Positions 7,959 to 17,277 of a stretch of DNA of 64,000 nucleotides are shown here, in pieces. The notes under the pieces are model-generated. The model was not told the origin of the DNA. It made no database searches and saw nothing but the letters and a program-made list of their open reading frames with translations. Numbering within the stretch: the first letter of the stretch is position 1; every line of letters starts with the position of its first letter. The DNA is taken from the NCBI RefSeq assembly GCF_025917685.1, contig NZ_CP089518.1, positions 3,907,001 to 3,971,000 of the forward strand, given 5' to 3'. The position numbers and the translations under genes were made by a program. The DNA is from Bacillus cereus (GTDB lineage Bacteria > Bacillota > Bacilli > Bacillales > Bacillaceae_G).

Positions 7959-8907
7959 ACTTAAACCAACCTTTTTTATAAAACCAAGCCATCATGCCCC
8001 CGCCAATTAACGCCATAATTAATAGACAAATAAAGTAACTATACTTCCCGCCAAGCTCTGGCATATGTGAAAAGTTCATGCCGTATACCCCTGCAATAAA
8101 TGTTAACGGCATGAAAATAGTTGAGAAAACAGTTAATGTTTTCATAATATTGTTCATATGGTGGGAATTCAGTGAAAAGTAACTATCTCGAATATCTGCT
8201 GTTAATTCACGGCTTGCTTCAATCATCTCTGTCAGTTTAAGCAAATGATCATGTATATCTTTAAAATAAATTTCATGATCGCTTATACCGTAAAAACGAG
8301 TTGAATTTAAAATGCGGTACAATAAATCACGCATCGGAATAATCGTACGCCTTAGTTTAGATAAATCTGCACGAATATCAAATACCTCTTCTAGCACACT
8401 TCCTGCTGTCTCACCCGTTAAATTATCATCAATTGCATTTAAATGGTCTTCAATGTAATAAACAGGTGCGAAATAATCATCTACAATTTGGTCAATAATT
8501 GTATGTGCTACATTTAAAGGGCTCTTCTTAATACGTTTTTTCTCACCGAGCGTTTTCCATACTCTTTCAATCGCATTATTATGAGAGAAGTGGAAAGAGA
8601 CTATATATCGATCACTAACAAATAAATCGATTTCATGCGGTTCTAATCCGTCTTCTCCGAATGCATGGAGAACTAAAAAGTTATATCCATCATAAAAATC
8701 TACCTTTGGTCTCTGTACATACTCTACACAATCTTCAATCGCAAGGGGATGGAACTTGAAGTGATCTTGTAAAATATATGTATACTCCTCTTTCGTCGGC
8801 TTATATAAATCAAGCCAATACCATACGATGTTTTCTTTTTTCGTGTCTTCCAGCGAAACATCATATAAAACTTCATTTTTTTTCGTTATTGCACAAATTC
8901 TAATCAT
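7957..8907 (-). CDS. corA: CorA-family Mg2+ (divalent cation) channel
   Basis: 316-residue subunit of a pentameric Mg2+ channel. A large cytoplasmic N-terminal domain (about 1-250) with a long coiled helix is followed by two C-terminal membrane helices. The signature YGMNF sits just after the first helix (IFMPLTFIAGVYGMNF), the CorA selectivity loop, and a basic tail KKGWFK ends the protein. ATG 8907 is chosen because GGGTGA precedes it; the frame is open to 8934 but without a ribosome-binding site. A second Mg2+ uptake system (mgtA under an M-box) is encoded at 59.5 kb. Confidence 0.88.
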   Translation of the reverse strand: MIRICAITKKNEVLYDVSLEDTKKENIVWYWLDLYKPTKEEYTYILQDHFKFHPLAIEDCVEYVQRPKVDFYDGYNFLVLHAFGEDGLEPHEIDLFVSDRYIVSFHFSHNNAIERVWKTLGEKKRIKKSPLNVAHTIIDQIVDDYFAPVYYIEDHLNAIDDNLTGETAGSVLEEVFDIRADLSKLRRTIIPMRDLLYRILNSTRFYGISDHEIYFKDIHDHLLKLTEMIEASRELTADIRDSYFSLNSHHMNNIMKTLTVFSTIFMPLTFIAGVYGMNFSHMPELGGKYSYFICLLIMALIGGGMMAWFYKKGWFK

Positions 8908-8941
8908 AATTTCACCCATTATTATTATAAACAAAAAATAG

Positions 8942-8973
8942 TAAAAAAAGCCAAGGAGAAATACTCCTTGGCT
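8942..8973 (-). terminator. Terminator of the deoB-pupG-pdp operon
   Basis: AGCCAAGGAG / CTCCTTGGCT with a 5-base loop, followed on the minus strand by seven T residues. Confidence 0.9.
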
Positions 8974-8981
8974 CTTCTTTA

Positions 8982-10286
8982 TTATTTAGTAACGATGCCG
9001 TGCACTAGTGTCGGCGTATCTACATGGTCTTTAGCGATTTTCATGTTCTCATAAATTTTCGCTTTTACATCTTCAACATTTTCGCGGTTTGCGTAAATTG
9101 TAACAAGAGAGTCACCTTTTTTCACGCTATCGCCTACTTTTTTGCGAAGCATTAGACCAACTGCTAAATCAATTTCAGACTCTTTCGTTGCACGCCCTGC
9201 TCCTAAAAGCATTGCTGCTGTTCCGATTTCATCTGCAACGATTTCCGATACGTAACCGTCTTCTTTCGCTTCCACTTCAATTTTAAATTGTGCTTGTGGC
9301 AATTTAGAAGGATCATCAACAACAGATGCATCGCCGCCTTGCGCTGATAAGAACGTTTTAAATGATTCTAGCGCTTTACCATTGTTCATTACTTCAATTA
9401 ACTTTTCACGCGCATCTTCTAAAGATGAAGCTTGTCCAGCAAGGTACACCATCTGACTGCCAAGCGTTAAACATAACTCTTCTAAATCTTTCGGTCCTTT
9501 ACCTTGTAATGTATCAATTGCTTCTTGTACTTCTAATGCGTTACCAATTGCTTCACCAAGCGGCTGACTCATATCAGAAATAACCGCCATCGTATTACGA
9601 CCAACGTTATTACCGATTCGTACCATTGCTTCAGCTAAACGTTTTGCATCTTCATCCGTTTTCATAAATGCTCCTGCTCCAGTTTTTACATCAAGAACAA
9701 TTGCATCTGCACCAGCAGCAATTTTTTTACTCATAATCGAGCTTGCAATAAGCGGAATTGAGTTTACTGTTGCCGTTACATCACGAAGTGCATATAACTT
9801 TTTATCAGCAGGTGTTAAGTTTCCACTTTGGCCGATAACAGCAATTTTATTTTCATTTACAAGACGCATGAATTCATCATTTTCAATTTCCACATGGAAT
9901 CCTGGAACTGCTTCTAATTTATCAATTGTACCACCAGTATGTCCTAAACCACGTCCAGACATTTTCGCTACTGGTACACCTAAAGCAGCTACTAGTGGAC
10001 CTAATACAAGTGTCGTTGTATCACCAACACCACCTGTTGAATGCTTATCTACTTTTACCCCTTCAATGGCTGATAAATCAATTGTATCACCGCTATTTAC
10101 CATTGCCATCGTTAAATCCGCACGTTCTTGATCATTCATATCTTGGAAGAAAATTGCCATTGCAAGTGAACTTACTTGATAATCAGGAATATCACCATTT
10201 GTATATCCTTCAACAATAAAGTTAATTTCTTCTGTCGTTAATGCTTGTCCATCACGTTTTTTTGCAATTAGGTCCACCATTCTCAT
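8982..10286 (-). CDS. pdp: Pyrimidine-nucleoside phosphorylase
   Basis: 434-residue cytoplasmic enzyme splitting uridine, thymidine and deoxyuridine into base plus (deoxy)ribose-1-phosphate. The N-terminal helical domain begins [13 protein letters not shown]. The phosphate and nucleoside sites include [12 protein letters not shown] (about residues 81-92) and [18 protein letters not shown] (about 108-125); a C-terminal barrel follows. The length matches the family. It is the last gene of deoB-pupG-pdp, 7 bp after pupG, with AAGGGGTGA as ribosome-binding site. Its sugar-phosphate product is converted by the operon's phosphopentomutase. Confidence 0.95.
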   Translation of the reverse strand: MRMVDLIAKKRDGQALTTEEINFIVEGYTNGDIPDYQVSSLAMAIFFQDMNDQERADLTMAMVNSGDTIDLSAIEGVKVDKHSTGGVGDTTTLVLGPLVAALGVPVAKMSGRGLGHTGGTIDKLEAVPGFHVEIENDEFMRLVNENKIAVIGQSGNLTPADKKLYALRDVTATVNSIPLIASSIMSKKIAAGADAIVLDVKTGAGAFMKTDEDAKRLAEAMVRIGNNVGRNTMAVISDMSQPLGEAIGNALEVQEAIDTLQGKGPKDLEELCLTLGSQMVYLAGQASSLEDAREKLIEVMNNGKALESFKTFLSAQGGDASVVDDPSKLPQAQFKIEVEAKEDGYVSEIVADEIGTAAMLLGAGRATKESEIDLAVGLMLRKKVGDSVKKGDSLVTIYANRENVEDVKAKIYENMKIAKDHVDTPTLVHGIVTK

Positions 10287-10293
10287 TGTGAAG

Positions 10294-11115
10294 TCACCCC
10301 TTCATTTGTTTTACGATTGCTTTTACTAATGCTAAGAAGTTAGCTTTAACACGTTCTGTCGTTTCAATTACTTCATCATGGTGAAGTGGCTGATCTAAAA
10401 TACCAGCTGCCATATTTGAAATACAAGAAATACCAAGTACTTTCATACCAGCATGACGAGCTACAATTACTTCCGGTACTGTTGACATACCAACTGCATC
10501 TCCGCCAAGTGTACGAAGCATACGAATTTCAGCAGGTGTTTCATATACAGGACCTGTCATTCCAACATATACACCTTCTTGTACTTTAATGTTTAAGTCT
10601 GCTGCAACTTGTTTCGCCATTTCGCGAAGTTCTGTCGTATAAGATGTAGACATATCAGGGAAACGTACACCCATTTCAGAATCATTTGGTCCAATTAATG
10701 GATTCGTACCCATGAAGTTAATGTGGTCTGAAATTAACATAAGATCGCCTGGTTCAAATGATGTATTTACACCACCAGCTGCGTTCGTTACAACAACAGT
10801 TTCTACACCTAGTTCTTTCATAACACGAACTGGGAATGTTACTTTTTGCATGTCATATCCTTCGTAGAAATGGAAACGTCCTTGCATTGCTACTACAGGT
10901 ACACCTTGAAGTGTACCGAATACTAGTTGACCTGCATGTCCTTCTACAGTTGATACTGGGAATTCAGGAATTTCGCTGTAAGGCACTGTTACCGCATTTT
11001 CGATTTCATCTGCTAATACACCTAGTCCAGATCCAAGGATTAGTCCTACTTGTGGTGTTTCTTGAAATTTCTCTTTTAAGTATGAAGCTGATTTTGTAAT
11101 AAGTTCACGATTCAT
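10294..11115 (-). CDS. pupG: Purine-nucleoside phosphorylase (trimeric, PNP-I type)
   Basis: 273-residue enzyme converting guanosine and inosine (and deoxy forms) to base plus (deoxy)ribose-1-phosphate. Family motifs: [12 protein letters not shown] (phosphate loop, residues 25-36), GHAGQLVFG, the substrate loop [11 protein letters not shown], and near residues 196-203 the [20 protein letters not shown] segment with the purine-binding Glu. Homologue of B. subtilis PupG/PunA. It sits 12 bp after deoB and 7 bp before pdp in one nucleoside-salvage operon. Confidence 0.95.
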   Translation of the reverse strand: MNRELITKSASYLKEKFQETPQVGLILGSGLGVLADEIENAVTVPYSEIPEFPVSTVEGHAGQLVFGTLQGVPVVAMQGRFHFYEGYDMQKVTFPVRVMKELGVETVVVTNAAGGVNTSFEPGDLMLISDHINFMGTNPLIGPNDSEMGVRFPDMSTSYTTELREMAKQVAADLNIKVQEGVYVGMTGPVYETPAEIRMLRTLGGDAVGMSTVPEVIVARHAGMKVLGISCISNMAAGILDQPLHHDEVIETTERVKANFLALVKAIVKQMKG

Positions 11116-11127
11116 TTGTTTATCCCC

Positions 11128-12312
11128 CTATTTCTTTAGCTCGTTTAAAAAGCTTGTTCCGTATTCTGGCATTTTCACACCGAAGTTTTCTGCTACAGTT
11201 GCACCAATATCAGCAAATGTTTGACGAAGTGCTAATTCTTGTCCGCCTTCTTTCATGCTTGGGCTATATGCTAATAACGGTACATATTCACGTGTATGAT
11301 CAGTACCAGGATGTATTGGATCATTACCGTGGTCTGCTGTAATTAATAATAGGTCATCTTCTTTTAGTTTTTCGAATACTTCTGGAAGACGTGCATCATA
11401 TTCTTGCAGAGCTTCTCCATATCCTTGTGGATCACGACGGTGACCGAATAATGCATCAAAGTCAACTAAGTTTAAGAAGCTAAGACCTGTAAAGTCCATG
11501 TTTAATGTATCTACAAGCTTATCCATTCCATCCATGTTAGACTTCGTACGAAGTGATTCCGTTACCCCTTCGCCATCATAAATATCAGAAATTTTACCGA
11601 TAGCAATTACATCGTAGTCACTATCTTTTAATTCATTCATTACTGTGCGACCAAATGGTTTTAATGCATAGTCATGACGATTTGGTGTACGTGTGAATTT
11701 TCCTGGTTCTCCAACGAATGGACGAGCGATAACACGTCCTACCATGTACTTCTCATCTAACGTTAGTTCACGGGCAATTTTACAAATTTTATATAACTCA
11801 TCAAGTGGCACTACTTCTTCGTGTGCTGCAATTTGTAATACACTATCAGCAGAAGTGTAAACGATTAAAGAGCCTGTTTCCATTTGCTCTTGACCAAGCT
11901 CATCAAGAATTTCTGTTCCAGAAGCTGGCTTATTACCGATAATTTTACGGCCCGTTTTTTCTTCTAATTCATCAAGTAATTCTTTCGGGAATCCTTCAGG
12001 GAATACTTGGAATGGTGTATCAATGTAAAGGCCCATAATTTCCCAGTGACCTGTCATTGTATCTTTACCGGTAGACTTCTCTTGCATTTTTGTATAATAT
12101 CCAAGCGGTTTCTCTACTTTAGAGATCCCTTTCATTTCACGAATATTACCAAGACCTAATTTCACCATGTTTGGCATGTTTAATCCATTCATATGTTCAG
12201 CGATATGACCAATTGTATCAGAACCTAAATCACCAAACTGCTCAGCATCAGGTGCCTCACCGATTCCCACAGAGTCCATCACGACTAGGAAAATACGTTT
12301 ATATTTATTCAT
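11128..12312 (-). CDS. deoB: Phosphopentomutase
   Basis: 394-residue alkaline-phosphatase-superfamily enzyme (also called drm) interconverting (deoxy)ribose-1- and 5-phosphate, thus linking nucleoside phosphorolysis to central metabolism. Metal and phosphate ligands are recognisable in [14 protein letters not shown] (residues 9-22), the phosphothreonine region [12 protein letters not shown] (about 80-91), and C-terminal [20 protein letters not shown]. First gene of the operon; start ATG 12312 has AGGAGGTCG upstream. A 19-bp palindrome next to a -10 box about 190 bp upstream suggests a dedicated repressor. Confidence 0.96.
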   Translation of the reverse strand: MNKYKRIFLVVMDSVGIGEAPDAEQFGDLGSDTIGHIAEHMNGLNMPNMVKLGLGNIREMKGISKVEKPLGYYTKMQEKSTGKDTMTGHWEIMGLYIDTPFQVFPEGFPKELLDELEEKTGRKIIGNKPASGTEILDELGQEQMETGSLIVYTSADSVLQIAAHEEVVPLDELYKICKIARELTLDEKYMVGRVIARPFVGEPGKFTRTPNRHDYALKPFGRTVMNELKDSDYDVIAIGKISDIYDGEGVTESLRTKSNMDGMDKLVDTLNMDFTGLSFLNLVDFDALFGHRRDPQGYGEALQEYDARLPEVFEKLKEDDLLLITADHGNDPIHPGTDHTREYVPLLAYSPSMKEGGQELALRQTFADIGATVAENFGVKMPEYGTSFLNELKK

Positions 12313-12495
12313 AACTGCGACCTCCTATATGTTCAGTTCTACTTCTTGTAGTATGTTCAAAACGCTATAAAGTGAAACTGTTATCAATGGGAATTATCTT
12401 TCGTCCTCATTATTAAACAGTACTGCTTTAAATCATTCTCTAACTTTTTCGTTTTACTTTCAAACGAATCAAAAAAATTTCTAATTTTTTCTAAG

Positions 12496-12527
12496 TCAGA
12501 TGTCAGACATCTGATATTGATATCATA
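12496..12527 (-). promoter_or_regulatory. Candidate promoter and operator of the nucleoside-salvage operon
   Basis: On the minus strand a TATGAT -10 (12522-12527) is followed 7 bp later by a perfect palindrome, TCAGATGTC-A-GACATCTGA (12496-12514), which would cover the transcription start. The centre TGTCAGACA resembles GT-N3-AC half-site spacing of FadR-type GntR repressors. The rest of the 364-base gap before the lipoprotein gene is AT-rich with no further feature except the terminator below. Confidence 0.5.
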
Positions 12528-12644
12528 ACATGTTTACGCTTTCTTTTTAATACATTTTCGTAGAATTTCTTATTTTATTCACACTTCTATTGTAATCCAT
12601 TCTGCGAAGAAGTGCTAATTATTTTATAACATATTTCCTAATAT

Positions 12645-12678
12645 AAAAATAAAAAGCAGCTCTAAAGAGCTGCTTTTT
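12645..12678 (-). terminator. Terminator of the YtkA-domain lipoprotein gene
   Basis: AAAAAGCAGCTCT / AGAGCTGCTTTTT almost closes on itself (tight loop) with A/T runs at both ends. It works for the minus-strand gene and could stop transcription from the other side. Confidence 0.85.
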
Positions 12679-13429
12679 ATTTTACTTCTACTGTTTCTTC
12701 TTTGTGTTCATGTAGTTCGCCTTTTCTTACATGAACTTTCACTTTATAAGCACCATTCTCTTTGAAAGTATGCTTACTTTCATATTCGCCTTTATTCCCC
12801 TCTTTTGCTGGAATAAATTCATGCTTTTCAACGCCGTCTTTCCAAATTTCAAGTTGTACTTCAGCACCAGTTAGTGCTTCTTCTTTTTGTTTTAAATGAA
12901 CTTTCATTGTTGATTCAGCATTTGCTTTTATGTCACCAGCCATAAGGTGAATCATTGTGTCACTTTTATGATCGCCGTGTCCTGCACTGTGATCGCTATT
13001 TTCTTTTTTCGCATCTTCAACTTTCGCATTTCCCACAGCCACTTTTACTCCCGGCATAACATGCATTTCACGTGCATTTGTATGAGCAATAATATGATAT
13101 ACTCCATCAGTTTCGAACGTTTTCTCTACCGCATAAACACCTTTTCCTTTATGCTTACCATCTAACATCTCGTGTTTTTCGTCGCCTGTTTTCCAAATTT
13201 CAAACTTTACATCATCAGCATCTGTTACTTTTTCTTTTCCTTGTGTAACAAGTGCTTGTACTTCTGTTTTTTCACCAGGTTTAATTTCCTTCGGATTCGT
13301 TTGAACTGCTACTTCTACAGCTTCAAGTTTCTGTTCTTTTTTCGGTTCTTTTTTCGCTTCTTCTTTGTTTGTATTACAGCCAGCCAATGCTAGCATCGCG
13401 ATAAATAGCGTCATAATAAGTTTTTTCAT
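12677..13429 (-). CDS. Lipoprotein with two YtkA-like domains
   Basis: 250-residue secreted lipoprotein: the signal peptide ends in the lipobox LAGC (Cys about 18). A charged linker is followed by two consecutive YtkA-like immunoglobulin-type domains (about residues 40-140 and 155-250). Each carries the paired pattern FEIWKTGDEKHEM / LEIWKDGVEKHEF and ends in H-rich strands (HIIAHTNAREMHVMPG, KVHVRKGELHEHKE). The two are separated by a His-rich hinge (HSAGHGDHKSD). The many His and Met residues suggest metal handling at the cell surface, but function is unproven. The third of three successive ATGs is favoured by spacing from GGAGG. Confidence 0.8.
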   Translation of the reverse strand: MKKLIMTLFIAMLALAGCNTNKEEAKKEPKKEQKLEAVEVAVQTNPKEIKPGEKTEVQALVTQGKEKVTDADDVKFEIWKTGDEKHEMLDGKHKGKGVYAVEKTFETDGVYHIIAHTNAREMHVMPGVKVAVGNAKVEDAKKENSDHSAGHGDHKSDTMIHLMAGDIKANAESTMKVHLKQKEEALTGAEVQLEIWKDGVEKHEFIPAKEGNKGEYESKHTFKENGAYKVKVHVRKGELHEHKEETVEVK

Positions 13430-13554
13430 CATCATTTCCTCCTTCATACTTTCTTTAGTATAGAGGAAATACATTGTAATATTCCAGTCTTCTGCTGAAA
13501 ACAATATACGAAATATTTGTGAAGTTTCTGTGAAACGGTTTGCTCTTCTTAATC

Positions 13555-13584
13555 TATGAAAAAAGAGCATAGTAACTATGCTCT
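13555..13584 (-). terminator. Terminator of xerD
   Basis: AGAGCATAG / CTATGCTCT with a 3-base loop overlapping the xerD stop codon, followed on the minus strand by a T-run. Confidence 0.85.
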
Positions 13585-14466
13585 CGGATGAAACTGTTTA
13601 TATACATCTTTTAATCTAGTTTTTGAAACATGCGTATAGATTTGCGTTGTTGAAATATCTGCATGTCCAAGCATTTCTTGCACGGCACGTAAGTCTGCCC
13701 CATTTTCTAATAAATGCGTAGCAAACGAGTGACGCAACGTATGCGGTGTAAGCTCTTTTTCAATATTTGCTTCTTTCGCTAATCGTTTTAAAATTTTCCA
13801 AAACCCTTGTCTTGATAATCGATTACCATGATGGTTTAAAAAGAGTGCATCCACTGCTTTTTTACCCATCAGTTCTCTTCTTCCTTTTTCAATATACCTT
13901 TGAATTGCTTCCGTTGCTAAGCTTCCTAATGGAATAATTCTTTCTTTATTCCCTTTCCCTATACAGCGGACAAATCCCATAGTCAAGTGTACATCTTCTA
14001 AATTTAATGCAATTAATTCTGAAACACGAAGTCCTGTTGCATACAATAACTCCAACATTGCCTTATCACGAATCCCAAAAGCACTCACCGCTTTCGGAGT
14101 CTGAAGTAATGCTTCTACTTCGTCAATCGATAATACTTTTGGTAATTTCCGTTCCCCTTGCGGCGTTTCAATATGTACCGATGGGTCATGCTCCACCGCT
14201 CGTTCACGAAGTAAAAATTGGTGAAACGAACGAATCGATGCAATATGACGTGCCAATGTTTTTGAAGATTTTCCGTTTTCTTTTAAATACTGCAAAAAGT
14301 TAACAATGTGTATACGCGTCACTTCATGAAATGTCTTCGTCTGTTCTACATTTTGCAAATACTTCACATAGCTTTTCAAATCACGTTCATAAGATACAAC
14401 TGTATTTTTCGCTAACCCTTTTTCAACAATCATATAATGAATAAAATCTTTTAATTGATCTTCCAA
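13576..14466 (-). CDS. xerD: Site-specific tyrosine recombinase XerD
   Basis: 296-residue recombinase that, with XerC (CodV), resolves chromosome dimers at dif. The N-terminal SAM-like core-binding domain spans about 1-85 and the catalytic domain about 106-296. The active-site set is complete: Arg147 (ATGLRVSE), Lys171 (GKGNKE), His242 and Arg245 (HTLRH), His268 (LGHAD) and nucleophile Tyr277 (IYTHV). Length equals B. subtilis XerD (RipX). It lies between yqzK-fur and the lipoprotein, the conserved Bacillus neighbourhood. Confidence 0.95.
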   Translation of the reverse strand: MEDQLKDFIHYMIVEKGLAKNTVVSYERDLKSYVKYLQNVEQTKTFHEVTRIHIVNFLQYLKENGKSSKTLARHIASIRSFHQFLLRERAVEHDPSVHIETPQGERKLPKVLSIDEVEALLQTPKAVSAFGIRDKAMLELLYATGLRVSELIALNLEDVHLTMGFVRCIGKGNKERIIPLGSLATEAIQRYIEKGRRELMGKKAVDALFLNHHGNRLSRQGFWKILKRLAKEANIEKELTPHTLRHSFATHLLENGADLRAVQEMLGHADISTTQIYTHVSKTRLKDVYKQFHPRA

Positions 14467-14472
14467 TATACA

Positions 14473-14703
14473 CTACTCCCCATTTTCATAGAAAAACATC
14501 ATTCTATTTACGAAAGCATCCTTTGCCGGCTCCTCATTCCCTGATACTTTTTCTACAGTCTCTTCTTTTGGCTTTTCATAACGATGGTAACTTTCATATT
14601 CTTCATTTATCCATAGTATAGCGAAATAAAACAAAATCGTACAACTCGTAAATAATAAAAATACTTTCATCCCATCAAAAGTTAATTTTAAAGCTCGGCG
14701 CAT
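14473..14703 (-). CDS. yqzK: YqzK-like small membrane protein (DUF4227)
   Basis: 76-residue protein with one N-terminal membrane helix (VFLLFTSCTILFYFAILWI, about residues 12-30) and an acidic cytoplasmic or external tail. ATG 14703 follows GGAGG by 8 bases; an in-frame upstream ATG lacks such a site. It sits between fur and xerD exactly as yqzK does in B. subtilis. Function unknown; conserved position is the main evidence. Confidence 0.75.
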   Translation of the reverse strand: MRRALKLTFDGMKVFLLFTSCTILFYFAILWINEEYESYHRYEKPKEETVEKVSGNEEPAKDAFVNRMMFFYENGE

Positions 14704-14773
14704 TGTAAATTCCTCCAAAATATAAGTTATTACAACATATGCCAAGCTTTCACCAATTTATACCTTATTCAAA

Positions 14774-14808
14774 TAAAAAACCTCTTCCTAGTTAAATAGG
14801 AAAAGGTT
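14774..14808 (-). terminator. Terminator of fur
   Basis: On the minus strand AACCTTTTCCTA pairs with TAGGAAGAGGTT (one mismatch), followed by a T-run; it includes the fur stop codon. Confidence 0.85.
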
Positions 14809-15262
14809 ATTTTTCATCCGTTTCATTTTCTTGACAACTTTTACAAATCCCATGGAATGTTAAACGATGATCTTTCACCTTAAAGCTCCAGTCTCGTTCT
14901 ACTTTATTCTCCACTTCACCAAGTAAATCTTCTTGTATTTCTTGTACAGCACCGCATTGTGTACAGATTAAATGGTGGTGGAAACGCTGTGCACCTTCTT
15001 GGCGTAAGTCATAGCGTGAAACACCGTCTCCGAAGTTAATCTTATCGACAACTTTTAACTCAGACAATAACTCTAAAGTTCTATAGACGGTTGCTAATCC
15101 GATCTCTGGCGACTTTTCTTTTACAAGGAGGTATACATCTTCTGCGCTTAAATGATCTTCTTCATTCTCTAGCAGCACACGAACTGTTGCTTCACGTTGT
15201 GGTGTCAATTTATAGCTCGCTGCATGTAATTGCTTCTTAATTCGTTCAATTCTTTCTTCCAT
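14807..15262 (-). CDS. fur: Ferric uptake regulator Fur
   Basis: 151-residue Fe2+-dependent repressor. Winged helix about residues 15-80 (SYKLTPQREATVRVL, SPEIGLATVYRTLELL recognition helix), then the dimerisation domain. Metal sites: His-rich HHHLICTQC (Cys100, Cys103) and CKSC (Cys140, Cys143) for structural zinc. Very close to B. subtilis Fur (149 residues), and clearly Fur rather than PerR or Zur by the INFGDGVSRYDLR segment. The promoter region carries a Fur box, implying autoregulation. Confidence 0.95.
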   Translation of the reverse strand: MEERIERIKKQLHAASYKLTPQREATVRVLLENEEDHLSAEDVYLLVKEKSPEIGLATVYRTLELLSELKVVDKINFGDGVSRYDLRQEGAQRFHHHLICTQCGAVQEIQEDLLGEVENKVERDWSFKVKDHRLTFHGICKSCQENETDEK

Positions 15263-15295
15263 TCGGTACTACTCCCTCCTCGCCACTCTTACACC

Positions 15296-15360
15296 ATTAT
15301 ATCAGAAGAAGGGCTTCTGTCAAAAGAAAAACAATAAAAACAAATTGATAATTATTCTCA
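15296..15360 (-). promoter_or_regulatory. fur promoter and Fur box
   Basis: Minus strand: TTGACA (15318-15323), 16 bp, TATAAT (15296-15301), preceded by TG. Upstream at 15346-15360 is TGAGAATAATTATCA, which matches the 7-1-7 Fur box TGATAATNATTATCA at 13 of its 14 specified bases. The box lies about 22 bp upstream of the -35 rather than over the promoter, and next to the spoIIM stop codon. Confidence 0.75.
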
Positions 15361-15368
15361 AAAAGTAT

Positions 15369-16016
15369 TTATTGTTTATTAATAGCTTCCACGACTTCTT
15401 TCATTAAAACTGGTGATGCATATGCTTCGATACTAGAAGCAATAGCTAACACCGCTCCAATCACTAGAAAAAAGCATGTATAGCGAATTAGTAACGGTAA
15501 TAGTGGCTCGGTTATTTTCCGGATAAATTGGTGCCTAATCATTCTCAAAGAAAAGCTTGCAGCAATTGTTGTCATAACGAGAAATACAGGAATTATAATT
15601 AGATTTTGTGGTAATACAGATACAAATGCTAATAATAGTCCATTCCATCCGTGCTGACTTACTAAAAAACCTACTGTAAATCCAACAACTACTCCTTTCA
15701 AAAATAGTAAAATAAAAATGAGTGGTAACCCAATAATCGAAATCCCCAAAATCCAAATAAAGCCGATGTATTTTAATTGCGAAAAGTAACTTTCTCGAAA
15801 CATTTCGCCCGCAATAGCAAATTCTCCTTTAGAAACTTGTCCAAAAAAACGCTGTAAATAAAATGATAAATCTTGCTTTTGGTTTATTTGTAAACTATTC
15901 ACAAGAATCGCTCCAAATATTACTCCCATCAATAATAAAACAGCATTAAATATATATAATGAAGAGTTTTCCTGTATGTGAGACATTACACGGTCTTGCC
16001 AAGTTTTTCGCCACAT
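15369..16016 (-). CDS. spoIIM: Stage II sporulation protein M
   Basis: 215-residue polytopic membrane protein (about five segments: residues about 22-42, 82-108, 110-135, 138-160, 178-200). It forms part of the SpoIIDMP septal peptidoglycan-hydrolysis machine that drives engulfment in the mother cell. Charged N-terminus MWRKTWQDRVMSHIQE; the length fits B. subtilis SpoIIM (about 214). GGAGGGAAGG precedes ATG. A good sigma-E promoter is immediately upstream, matching known mother-cell expression. Confidence 0.93.
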   Translation of the reverse strand: MWRKTWQDRVMSHIQENSSLYIFNAVLLLMGVIFGAILVNSLQINQKQDLSFYLQRFFGQVSKGEFAIAGEMFRESYFSQLKYIGFIWILGISIIGLPLIFILLFLKGVVVGFTVGFLVSQHGWNGLLLAFVSVLPQNLIIIPVFLVMTTIAASFSLRMIRHQFIRKITEPLLPLLIRYTCFFLVIGAVLAIASSIEAYASPVLMKEVVEAINKQ

Positions 16017-16047
16017 TTTCCTTCCCTCCGTTCACACTCTTACTAAA

Positions 16048-16076
16048 AATGTATGAAAGAAAGAAAAAAAGTATGA
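16048..16076 (-). promoter_or_regulatory. Sigma-E promoter of spoIIM
   Basis: On the minus strand TCATACT (-35), 14 bp, CATACATT (-10): the -10 is a perfect match to the sigma-E consensus CATACAMT and the -35 differs by one base from TCATATT. It lies 32 bp upstream of the spoIIM start. Confidence 0.75.
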
Positions 16077-16142
16077 CGAATTAACATTGAAATTCCGCTC
16101 TACTTTGCTAAACTAAATAGTAGAGAATAGGAGGGATTTCTC

Positions 16143-16694
16143 TTGAAACCATTATTATTAGATTTTCCAACATTATTTCAAACTGAGCGCTTGCAAGTAC
16201 GTAAGCCGTTTCCAGGTGACGGTACAGAAGTATATGAAGCAATCCAAGCTTCTCTAGAAGACTTATTACCGTGGATGCCAATTACAGCTGAAACAGAAGA
16301 GAGTGCGGAAGAACTTGTTCGCGAAGCTCACGGACAGTTTTTACTTCGTGAAACACTTGATTTTCACTTATACGATAAAGTATCTGGTACATTCATCGGA
16401 GCTATTACTCTTAAGCCTGAAAACTGGGACATTCCAAAGTTTTCACTTCACTTCTGGTTACATAGCGCCTATACAAAACAAGGCTATATGACAGAAGCTG
16501 TTAAAGGTGCGATTCAGTTCGCTTTTGATAAGCTAGGTGCTAGAAGAATTGAAATTCGTACTGATGCAACAAACGTGAACGCATGTAACTTAGCAGAACG
16601 TCTAGAATTTATTTTAGAAGGTACTATGGAAAATGATTTCCTAGCACCAGATGGTAGCTTACGCGATGCACGTGTATATGCAAAAATTAATTAA
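16143..16694 (+). CDS. GNAT acetyltransferase, RimJ/RimL type
   Basis: 183-residue N-acetyltransferase. Typical opening FQTERLQVRKPFPGDG; central strands GAITLKPENWDIPKFSLHFWLH; CoA-binding region TKQGYMTEAVKGAIQFAFDKLGARRIE; and the family motif ATNVNACNLAERLEFILEGTM. The substrate (ribosomal protein, amino acid or antibiotic) is not predictable. Start is TTG 16143 with AGGAGGG 7 bases upstream. Single gene with shared terminator. Confidence 0.85.
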   Translation: MKPLLLDFPTLFQTERLQVRKPFPGDGTEVYEAIQASLEDLLPWMPITAETEESAEELVREAHGQFLLRETLDFHLYDKVSGTFIGAITLKPENWDIPKFSLHFWLHSAYTKQGYMTEAVKGAIQFAFDKLGARRIEIRTDATNVNACNLAERLEFILEGTMENDFLAPDGSLRDARVYAKIN

Positions 16695-16721
16695 AAAACA
16701 CTCGCCTAAGGCGAGTGTTTT
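16695..16721. terminator. Bidirectional terminator
   Basis: AAAACACTCGCC / GGCGAGTGTTTT with a TAA loop, between the convergent GNAT and nudF genes. Confidence 0.9.
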
Positions 16722-17259
16722 ATTTTTGTAATTGTAAATATTGCACAGCGAACATCGTCTTCGCATCATGAATGCGAAGATCTTTCATAAGATCAATCGC
16801 TTCTTCTAATGACACTTCCATTAACTCCACAAATTCATCTTCATCTAAAGCTGCTTTATTTTCTTTTTGTTTTAATCCTGTCGCCTTATATACATATAAA
16901 ATCTCATCTGCAAAACCAGGTGATGTATAAAAAGATGTAATAAGCTCCATATTTTCACATACATATCCTGTTTCTTCTTCTAATTCACGAACTGCTGTTA
17001 CTTCTGGCTTTTCTCCAGGTTCTAACTTCCCAGCAGGGATTTCCACAATTGCCTTTTCAAGAGCTTTACGATACTGCTCGACAAGTACAATTTTCCCTTC
17101 ATCAGTAATAGCAATAATAGCAACTGCCCCAGGGTGATTTACGATTTCACGTTTACTCATTTCTCCATTTGGTAATACTACTTCATCAACACGAACTTTT
17201 ATAACTCTACCATCAAAAATCGGTTCAGTTTTTACTGTTCTTTCTGCAAGACTACTCAT
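16720..17259 (-). CDS. nudF: ADP-ribose pyrophosphatase (Nudix hydrolase)
   Basis: 179-residue enzyme cleaving ADP-ribose to AMP and ribose-5-phosphate, a metabolite clean-up role. The Nudix box is complete at residues 77-99 (G-x5-E-x7-REL-EEE-TG). The downstream TSFYTSPGFADEILYVYKA is typical of the NudF/YqkG subfamily. Neighbour of mciZ and yqkF as in B. subtilis, where the gene is nudF (yqkG). Confidence 0.93.
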   Translation of the reverse strand: MSSLAERTVKTEPIFDGRVIKVRVDEVVLPNGEMSKREIVNHPGAVAIIAITDEGKIVLVEQYRKALEKAIVEIPAGKLEPGEKPEVTAVRELEEETGYVCENMELITSFYTSPGFADEILYVYKATGLKQKENKAALDEDEFVELMEVSLEEAIDLMKDLRIHDAKTMFAVQYLQLQK

Positions 17260-17277
17260 ACTACTTCATCTCCCTGT

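Noticed and set aside
13430..13570. 47-residue extension of the YtkA-domain lipoprotein
   Set aside because: It would overlap the xerD terminator and bury the signal peptide; GGAGG sits just before the ATG cluster at 13429-13435.
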